This document shows, one piece after another, positions 55,266 to 64,000 of a stretch of 64,000 bases of DNA. The DNA lies in NCBI GenBank assembly GCA_947561585.1, contig CANNZV010002477.1, positions 1-64,000 of the forward strand, read 5' to 3'. The stretch comes from Caprella mutica (Eukaryota; Arthropoda; Malacostraca; Amphipoda; Caprellidae). Position 1 is the stretch's first letter, and the number at the start of each line of letters is the position of its first letter. The notes below the pieces were generated by a model. It had not been told where the DNA came from and searched no databases. It was given only the letters and a program-made list of their open reading frames with translations. The position numbers and the translations under genes were made by a program.

Positions 55266-57765
55266 AGTTTTTTGAGCGTTTCATGCACCGAAAGAAAAAG
55301 CGTGTTACTTATCAAAGTAAGAATTTTAACGAGGTTTTGTTCTTTGAAGAGTTTTTGGATGAAATATACACAAGAATTATCTTTAATTTTTATCGATAAA
55401 TAATTCATTTTGAAAAATCACTATGTAAATATGTAAGGCTCAAAAGTATTGTGCAGTACTTGAAAAAACATAAGAAAAAGAACTATAAATGTTGAAACCA
55501 AAACGAACGTATGCAGTACATATAATAATTGGAATCTATATCGAGTCTATAATGTTACAGAAAATTCTAGCATCACATGTTGTTGAAGTTTTGTAAGAAT
55601 GTGAGAGTTAACCCATATTAACAAGATAAAACCATTACTTCTTTAACATTTTTTTGACCCTTCATCGTCTATCTGAGACCACATATTTCAATAAAAAGAA
55701 TAATCTCTACTTCTGTGAAGTAACAGAGCACTAGCATAGCGGGAAATATCTTAGGGAGTCAATTCGGGAAATATTTCAGTCTTTTTCTTCACTACGCCTT
55801 GCAAAATATTCAACCCTGTATTTACTTACTCAAACAAATGTACGAAAAAATAAGGTATGTAAAATAAAACAAAGATATTTGTAACTAAATAGATAAGAAT
55901 TACGTGAAAATCTAGGGTTACTATTAGAATAGTTACACCTCTTTTTAATTTTTATAGAACTTTTCTAATCAAAGAAAATGTATAAGAAAAGGGTAACAAA
56001 ATTAAATCATTAAAAAAACTGAACAACAATACACTAACTCATTAAGTGAATATAATCAAATTAATCAATGCATGACTAGATTGATGGTAAACATAGAATA
56101 TATTTGTTAATCAATAATTTAAAGATGTCATTGTAAGAGCTACATGGCCCTTATAGAACGGATATTTTTTGCCCGAGCTTTACGAGCTCTACCTGTAATA
56201 TGATTTCTCTTCAACATTTGAAATTTGTTAACTATAAAAAAATAAATACGGATACAATTTCTTTGACTGTACTATCGCGGAAAAGTGTATCCGTCCAATT
56301 GTTGAGGCGCGCATGAATAATCTAGTTCCCACTGTACCACGGATTATCGTACGCTACCCCAAATTCTCATTTTACCCCCGCATGTAAGAAATTTCCATTC
56401 ATTTTAATGCAGTGCGGGACATTTCGTCTTCAGCCGTCATGGTGAAAAGTTATCAAATTTCACTCTCTCTATTTAAAAACTTGTGTTTTAGGCAGATCGA
56501 AAATTAGTCTTTCTTTAGATCCTAATTTCACTTTAGCCTGGATAAGTTATTCTTCAGTCTTTCTAGCTGAGGACTCTATTTTTTATTGTCATGCTCATAT
56601 GGAACTATATCTTATACATTTGTAAATTAATTTTTTCGCTTCTTTTATTTTCTAAGTTCTAGATTCAAAATTTTAAGCTATATTTTTTAACTCTGTGAAA
56701 AATTGTTAATGCTACCATTTTTAGGCAGCTTAATCCTTGAAATTGAGATATTCGTAAGATTGATCAGATTTCTGAGCTAGTTTTTTTCTTCTTGGATATG
56801 AACTCTTAAATAGTTTTACCAGTTGATTTTTTGCTTTTTGCTGATAGCTGAGACGAAGTCAAGCTCAATCAAGTGTTTCTGTTCTTGAAATCATTTCGAA
56901 TTATAAAATTATCAATATTTCAGATTTTCTTAAAATTGCTGATGGAATTTGCAATTTATTACCAAAATGTGTGCTTTTTAAAACTTTTGTATCTTTACTT
57001 CTGGACTTTGAAATAATGCCGAACTTCAGAATTTTTTTTCTATAGTTAGTGGAACCATTTTTTTATAGGTATCCAAACAGTTTACGAAATAGCAAAATTA
57101 GATTTTATGCACTTCTTTACATTACTCTGTACTAGAGTCATAAAGCAGTACCCGCACAGTAATTAAACTATTTAATTTTAAAAAATACGGAATTCTACTT
57201 TATATTATTGTGCCTAAATTCCTTTGAATACGATCTGTAGACATGGAATAGAAAGAAAAAAAAAAAACACCTAGAGCTGTAGCTTATAACCACATTATAT
57301 TTTTTTTTAGCCTCTAGACTCCTAGAGTTTAGGTAGGTATAGGTATACTTTATTGATTGTTTTATTATGTATGATATTCTTCCATTTGTAAATAGCCGCC
57401 GATTTACGTCAATACTTCTATAATGTAGTATTACTGTTCTTTCTGTATTTATAAATACCTTTAAATACCTTTAAATTTAATAATCTTTTTGAAGTTTTAG
57501 TCTCACAATACCTATAGATACAACAATATTTATGCACTATTAAAAGAGGGAAAACCTACGAATATTTTTCTGAACATCTGGATGCCCAAGGTTATTGTTA
57601 ATTAAACGGTAAATATAATTACGTATATTCACCTAATTTATTTTTCCCGTAATTTTTAGCTTGTAATTTTACTACCAAATTCTCGTTTTTATTTTGTGCA
57701 GGTAACTCTTATGAAATTTCTTTCTTTCTAAATAGCAAAGAATTTATAAGCCTGCATGAGCTCTA

Positions 57766-57995
57766 GGGTCACGCAGGTAAATTGCGCCCCTTTAATTTTT
57801 AATTGCAGCCCTCTTCAAGAGAGTCTCTAAAACATTTTGAATCGAAATTACATTAAAATGTTGCATAGCTATCAAAAGAAGCACAGTGAATGCTATAACT
57901 TATTAATTTAAGTTTTGACGTGTGTTTTGAAGCTATGATGTTTCAGTTGTTAGAGGCCGCAGTTAGTAAGTGGGCCGCAATTTACCTGCGTGACC
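57766..57995. mobile_element. ~230-bp MITE
   Basis: AGGGTCACGCAGGTAAATTG at 57766 is inverted at the right end; similarity continues imperfectly for ~50 bp. The interior matches 9118-9312. Target duplication is unclear. Confidence 0.72.
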
Positions 57996-58460
57996 CTATC
58001 ATGAAGCTGTTTGTGGTGGATTTAATAGAAGGGGGCTCCCTTTGGCCTCGAACTGTTGTAATTTGGATTAATAATTGTCTTTTTTCATTCTTATTATGTT
58101 TATATCTTTTTACGTCACTTAGTTTTAGAGGATAGCACTAGGTTTATCCTTTCAAACTACAAGGTCTTCGACTTTTGGGTTTGTTAGGCTTGTAGGCTTC
58201 ATTTACTATCCCCTTTTAATTTTAATCTTCCATCCGTGAGTGCAGCCTCCGGACCTTAAATTGGGTCCTTTTTTATTCATAAGTGAATGCATTCTCGGAG
58301 TAGCTCTTCTGTATTCATGAGCATTGTCACCGACGGTGGTAGGTGACTTTGTTCTTGAAGCCACTTTCCTTTCAGACTGCTTCTTCCAGTCCCTTGTATT
58401 TAATTTCATTGTCAGCGATATGGCCTTTGGTTCCAAAGAAAACGTTAAACCCCTACTTAA
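57996..58460 (+). repeat. Dispersed repeat R, copy 3
   Basis: The longest uninterrupted copy; starts near GAAGCTGTTTGTGGTG and ends AACGTTAAACCCCTACTTAA. Confidence 0.82.
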
Positions 58461-59370
58461 ATTAACAGTGATTATTTATTAATAACTTTATACTAAAAAA
58501 AACTATCTTAAATTCATAAAAGTAAATATGTAAGATATTCATGTTGCATTTATGTGAGTTGTCAACGAATGACACTATGTAACAGACATGAATTGAAGAA
58601 AGAGGCAGAGAATTTTTCGATACGAACAGTTGCAAATTGGATGATGACCAAGTTTTTTTCCGTTTTGTTTCATTGAAATTCACTGTTTTGTAGAATAGCA
58701 CTAGATAGGGAAAACAATGTAGTCTTAGATTTTTTATTAATATAATTTGCAATGTTTTTGCACCCTGTTTGTTCATTTTCCTCTTATTTCCGCGATTACT
58801 AGATTCTCATTCCGTAACATTCCATTCACGGCGTCTCTTTCCAATCTAACTGCTAGATCTATATTATGGTCTTTTCTATATATTTTCCGAAAAACGAAAT
58901 CTCGAAACCATCATATTCGCATCAAACCTATTCAATAACAATAACTAATATACTAATTTATATTATTAAAATTTGTTTCCAGTTCAATGAGTAGAGCGAG
59001 CATTCGCTAGGTGGAATTCTAAAGACCACGACCTATGACCAGATCACTTCTCCTCACAAGGAAGCGGAAGAAACAAACGACAGCAGTGCAAATCTCCCTT
59101 TTCTTAATTGGTAAGGATAAATTTCTATTAGTTCAGTGATATCTGATAGAATTGGCAAAGTTATTCGTATCAGTTATATTTCATAAATATATAATTTAAA
59201 AAATGTATGAAAATTGTTTAAAGATATAATATAGTAGGCTAATTGCAAAGCCCCCAGTGGCTGAAATCTCAATCTGTTGAGGTGAATATAAGAGAAGAGC
59301 ACAATAGCTTCAGGCTTATCATTTTTGTGTCTAATTGTAGTTACTGAGGATAACTCTATGGTTTTTTTTT
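58461..59370. other. AT-rich stretch, no supported gene
   Basis: A 104-codon frame at 58462-58776 (minus) has no known motif. A tRNA-like look near 58990-59050 does not resolve into boxes A and B. Confidence 0.4.
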
Positions 59371-59635
59371 TGTGTCCGGTAGGCTTCATTTATTATCACA
59401 TCTTCATTTTCCTTTTTCATCTGTGAGTGCTGCCACCGGTGTTGGTGATTCTTTTCGTCACATTCCTTGGTAATTGACTGCAGTCGTGGATTTTTTTTTT
59501 TTTGCATTCATGAGCGTTGTATCCGACTGGTGGTAGTTTATTCTTTCATGGGAGTCTCTTTCCTTTCTAACTGTTACTTCAAGCCCCATATAAATTCAAT
59601 TTCTTTTCAATATCAGCGATATGGCCTAAAAACTT
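59371..59635 (+). repeat. Dispersed repeat R, copy 4 (diverged)
   Basis: Carries GGCTTCATTTATTATCAC, GCCACCGGTG and CAGCGATATGGCC, with a T12 run at 59490-59501. It lacks the GACGTTAAACC end. Confidence 0.75.
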
Positions 59636-60859
59636 TCAATTAAATTGATTGGCAATTGTAAATTATTTCGTTCAAATACTTTACAATTGGTAATTGTAAA
59701 TACACAACTTATGGTTTCTGTAGTTTCTGAAATACTGAATTCTTAAATACGGACTGTTCATATCCACTCCATGCATGGTGATACACGGTTATTTATTTTG
59801 GTCGTTCTTAAGAAAATATTCATAATAGTTGTATCAACTAATTTTTTTTAGCTGTAACTTTTTGTTTATAGCCTAGTTTGGAATTCTTGACTCATTAAAT
59901 CATTAAACTAAAAAAACGTTTAAACTCTTAAAATTTACTGATAATACGAATGGCTTAATTTATACAATATCCTAGATTACTTCAACATGTAACTTGCCGC
60001 TAAAATGAGAGTTTCTACAATATTTTATTAGTCCTTGTGACATTCATATTTGAACATTTGAATAAAAATTAAGTAGTTTAGTGACATTGTTCAGTATTTT
60101 CAACTTATTGTCTTTCATTTTTTCTATTTTACAGTTTCGTTCTTTGCATCTCCTTTGACAACAAATCGAATAAAATTAAATACTTCCTTCCATTTTTGAG
60201 GCAAATATGTATTACCCTTTTTAAGTACAATTTCTGTTTCCATAAAGCTATAATCTTATTTAAAAAAAAATGAACAATATTTAATTACAAGAAATTAGTA
60301 AAATCCAATTATCTCTTTTGTAGAGTTCTTTAGTTTCGTTTAAGTTAATTCGACTTTTTTCCAATTAGTTTGTAATATAGTCCTTTGTAGCATTAATTGT
60401 AGTAAGTATTCTACGGATTGGAATTAGACTTTATCTAACAGTTAGTCTCGAGTAATGGAAGATAAATGTAGCGTTTCTATAAAACCACGTTTCTAATGCT
60501 AAACATCTATTCAACCTTATCTTGCAATTTCCAAAAATAGCTTTGTTGTCTTTTCTTCACTCATTTTACATTATTCTTTTCTTTCCATCGTTAGCGGTAT
60601 AACCTCTTAATTCATCAACTTGAAGAAAAAATTAAAAATATTAGATCGAGGTGTCACTCTTTTTAGTCCTTTGATGAAATATTTTGTAAGTTTGATTTTT
60701 AAAATTTGAAACGCACTCTGATAACAGTAAGGATTTTAATCTATCTGTATTCTACTTCCCATTAATCTTGTTTTCTATCAAATCTTGTTTCTTCCTTGCC
60801 ACTCGAATGTGGATACTTTTAACATAACAAAATGTGCTTCGAATACACATTGTTCAGGA
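59636..60859. other. AT-rich stretch, nothing recognised
   Basis: No ORF, repeat or RNA gene that I can support. Confidence 0.45.
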
Positions 60860-61215
60860 TTTTGGAGAATAGCGCTAGGGTTATGCTCTTCAACTACGAG
60901 GTCTTAGATTTTTGTGTTAGGTAGTCTCGTAAGCTTCATTTACTATCACCTCTTCATTTTCCTTTTCCATCCGTGAGTGCAGCCACCGGTGCTTGCGTCC
61001 CGTTTCGTCACATTCCTTGGTAAGTGACTGCATTCACGGAGTAGCTTTTCTGCATCCATGAGCATTGTCACCAACGGTGGTAAGTGCCTTTGTTCATGGA
61101 GCCACTTTCCTTTCTGACTGCTTCTTCTAGTCCCTTGTATTTAATTTCCTTTTACGTCAGCGAAATAGTCACTATATGACTGAAGCACGACGTTAAACCC
61201 CTACTATGATGAAAA
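60860..61215 (+). repeat. Dispersed repeat R, copy 5
   Basis: The best-preserved copy from GAATAGCGCTAGGGTTATGC to GACGTTAAACCCCTACT. Confidence 0.85.
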
Positions 61216-63362
61216 AATATTTTAGTATGAGATTAAAATAAAATCTATTCAATTTGTTTTATCTTGTTAAAAATTGTTTGTATCGTAATTCTAAGTCAAT
61301 ATCAGAGATTTTTTAATCAATTTGTTTGTAAACATTTTCAGATTCAAATAACTTCGCACCACTGCAGTTCTCATCAGGACAGTACTAATCAATATCAGAG
61401 GAGTTCTCATCATTCCCAGGAAGTCTGGTCTCATTCCCTGTGATATCCATTTATTCATGCTTATTACTTTTAGATTTTCAACGACATTTCTCCATGAAAA
61501 GGATGTGCATAAAATACCGAACTAATTTGTGTATTTTATTTATTGCTATGCGCTTGAAAAAATTACCCTAAGCTTTTAAAAATTGTTCTAAGATTGATAC
61601 TTCATGTAAACTAGTACTAATCAGAAATCCTTTATTTTAGTGAAAATTATATCGGGTAGTTTTTACTTTAGAAATAACCTGCAAGTGTATTTAGCCGTGA
61701 AGAAGTTTTTAAATTTTTACCTAATTTAATTGTTATCTTCAACTTTTGTAAAACACTATTTTTTATAAATATAAAATAATTATCCATTTTCTATTATTGA
61801 TCCTTTATTTATCTTATTTTTTAAGTAAAAAACTAATATTTTATGATAGAGATAGAACTTGCAAGTTGAAAGCCTTAGTTGACAGTTGTCATGAATCCCC
61901 GTTTCACTCCGATGTCACAAATTAAGCACCAAAACTGCAGTATGTAGCTTCATTAGTTCTGTTCTTGGAGAACTTTCTTTTGGTTCATCTCATAGAACTT
62001 TTTAACTTATTTTATTGTCAACGTTGGCGATGTGGCATTTATTGAGAAGAAAAATAATGATCACTTTAGTTTTTTTTAGTTCACTATATCACTTCTTGTT
62101 AATTGGTCGTGCATGCATTTAATATATAAAAATTTTAAACTGATAAGGATCAGTTCACTTGATGATAAAAAATCCATCAAATTACTGCATTTAAAATCTA
62201 AACTAAATTGATTAAGTTACAACTTGGTCATAGCTTTATTTTATTCTTTAGCCTAAAAGAATTTTTCAATTAAATAACTTCAATAACAGATAGAAAGTAT
62301 CGGTATAGCCGTATAGGTAATTACTTATAAGTTGATGAAAATAGAGAAAAATGATTGTCAGCAACTTAATGGCTGTTGTCATTAAATTAAGACGTAAGAT
62401 AAATTATTATCATTTTAAAAACACAAATTTAAATAACTTCCTCATTTGGCCAATATATTGAATGAATTAAAAAAAATATACACACAAAGGACTTTGAAAA
62501 AGAAGAGAAACTTGTCTTATCGACGAAATTAGTCACCACTATTAATTTATTGAAATTCTGAATGCAGAAAATCTCCGGATTACCGAGACTGGTTATATCC
62601 CGTTCAGCAAATTATTTAAATGTGAAAAGAATACGAAGCTATTAAAAATCATATCTTTAGACGATTAGATGCTCTTGTGTGAATGATTATAATATAAAAT
62701 ATTCGTAGAATAATATTTGACAAAACTGAAAGTAAAACTATAGACATTTACTACAAAGTCGAAAACGTGTATTATAGTTTTAATAATATAGCCTAAAGGA
62801 GAACAAATAATTTAAAGGTGTAAAAGAAGCGAAGTTATTTAATGTTCTTCTTGTGTGAATGGTTGTCATAAATAATATTTTTGGAATTAATGAGATTTAA
62901 TAAAGATAAAGCTAGGAATCTACTTTTACCTCAAATTCGAATAGTTATTAGTTTCAATATTAGAACGACAATTGGTCGAAAGTAAATTGCATAAAAAACA
63001 TACAAGAGTAAATCGTATGAAATATATACCAAGGTTAATTGAATGGAAAATTTCAAAATTATAATTATTCATTTCAAATTATAAAAAAAATACATGTATT
63101 CATTACAAAATGAACATTGCATGGATGATACAAATGAAACTATATGTTTATACTTTAATTTAAATAATAGAAAAATAATATCTAATCACTTGTCAGAAAT
63201 CGGTATAAATCACCCCCAATTCACCCAATTACCCTAGCATTTTACCCCAGCAATAGGCTCCTCCTTATTGGGGGATTTTTGAACGCGGAAGAATACTCTC
63301 CAAAATGCCACATGCAAAAAATAAGAAAGGTCAAAAATGCTAAAATAGCATACTATAACAGC
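61216..63362. other. AT-rich stretch, nothing recognised
   Basis: About 2.1 kb with no credible ORF or repeat matched within the window. Confidence 0.45.
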
Positions 63363-63851
63363 TGACGGATACACTTTTCTGTGATAGTACCTAGGCAATA
63401 GGACAAAAACACATACCCTGGTATTTCACTGAAGCTATCTCTCTATCAATATCAAATTCGTATTTTAATCTATTTTTAGTTTAAGTATATTTATACGAAC
63501 TAATTATTGGTTATATGAAGGATGGGGAAAGAAATGCATAAATTTAAAAGGTTACCTAAATAAACAGTCTCAGCAATCACTGGTAGATAACTATGTGAAA
63601 TTAGTTTTATCATTCACGTTTAAGCTCTATGAACCATTAAATACACTTAAAAGTGCAGTTGTCCAACCGGTAAGAATGATACAGTTATTTGACATTACTC
63701 AATCTTGGTGCGCAATAGAAGTCAACCAGAGTACATATGGAGCATTTTGGGGCGTTTTGAGCATTTTGGGGCGTTTATAGCGTTTGGAGCATTATGAGCG
63801 CTAGTGGCATTTAACTTATAAATGCCCCAACGTCCGAGCCTTACTTATGAG

Positions 63852-64000
63852 AGTAACAGTAAAATAAATATTATTGGGAATTAAATGGTACGGGATTTAA
63901 ACGGCATGGAATCCATTGACGGGCAATCAAATTGCGGGAACAAATACAATTTGATGCAAATCATGAAATTGATTAAATGGGAATTATTAAAGGTGCTCTA
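63852..64000. other. Flank of the 8.8-kb element
   Basis: AT-rich sequence right of the target duplication; no feature seen. Confidence 0.4.

Larger units (their letters stand above)
56270..63389. repeat. Inverted ~27-bp pair 7.1 kb apart
   Basis: TACTATCGCGGAAAAGTGTA at 56270, extending to CCGTC, is inverted at 63363-63389 with two mismatches. TA sits at both outer ends, as in mariner/Tc1. They may be the ends of one nested element or two separate MITE ends. Confidence 0.6.
55051..63843. mobile_element. 8.8-kb hAT-type element without a visible transposase
   Basis: CTTATGAG is duplicated exactly at 55043-55050 and 63844-63851. Left end TAGAGCTAGGACATTGGG and right end (reversed) TAAGGCTCGGACGTTGGGG are imperfect inverted repeats and resemble the TAGAGCCCGGAC ends of 47073-47992. 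Subterminal repeats follow on both sides: five 21-bp units around GCATTTGGGGCACTTATCGG at 55151-55265, and GCATTTTGGGGCG units at 63740-63780. The interior is AT-rich, holds dispersed repeats, and no ORF resembles a transposase. It may be a small element inflated by later insertions or a degenerate autonomous one. Confidence 0.75.

Noticed and set aside
58462..58776. 104-codon minus-strand ORF
   Set aside because: AT-rich, no motif, and it lies in transposon interior; length is within chance for this composition.
58985..59055. tRNA-like sequence
   Set aside because: GTAGAGCGAGCATTCGC recalls a D-arm, but no box B or stem pairing could be found.

Overview
The window is eukaryotic and most likely from an arthropod (probably an insect). 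It is AT-rich, carries no recognisable host gene, and is built almost entirely of transposable elements and tandem repeats. The grounds for an arthropod are a jockey-like LINE, a CR1/L2-like LINE with an esterase-type ORF1, a BEL/Pao LTR retrotransposon, tRNA-derived SINEs and many hAT-type and TTAA-type elements. This is an inference; no species-specific marker was seen.

Layout. (1) 1-~4870: a minus-strand jockey-like LINE with both ORFs open and joined by a TAATG stop/start overlap; it may be recently active. (2) 4881-8975: seven tandem copies of a 580-bp satellite in two variant types. (3) 8976-9976: short linker with a hairpin and two dispersed repeats. (4) 9977-36405: a compound array alternating CpG-rich, palindrome-rich 24-bp minisatellite blocks (GTCCCACG type) with AT-rich ~32-bp minisatellite blocks (TAGGTAGG type). 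Two retrotransposons are inserted into it: a CR1/L2-like LINE (14605-21955, itself broken by a 1.36-kb insertion) and a BEL/Pao element (27693-35875, with a perfect 5-bp target duplication and ~98% identical LTRs). (5) 36406-37425: a SINE and a fold-back-like element whose ends match the left end of the array blocks, suggesting where the array came from. (6) 37426-54999: a nest of DNA transposons and MITEs, several with exact target-site duplications (47073-47992, 45360-45846, 51050-51308, 39611-40202, 46147-46737, 42077-43725, 42380-42887). (7) 55051-63843: an apparent 8.8-kb hAT-type element with 18-19-bp inverted ends and a perfect 8-bp duplication but no visible transposase; it holds several copies of a dispersed repeat.

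The elements do not act as a pathway. They record successive insertions: for example a dispersed repeat (39229-40276) split by a MITE, another repeat (41690-43990) split by a TTAA element that is itself split by a LINE fragment and a fold-back element, and a compound array split by two retrotransposons. The long open frames inside the tandem arrays are by-products of repeat periods and are not treated as genes.
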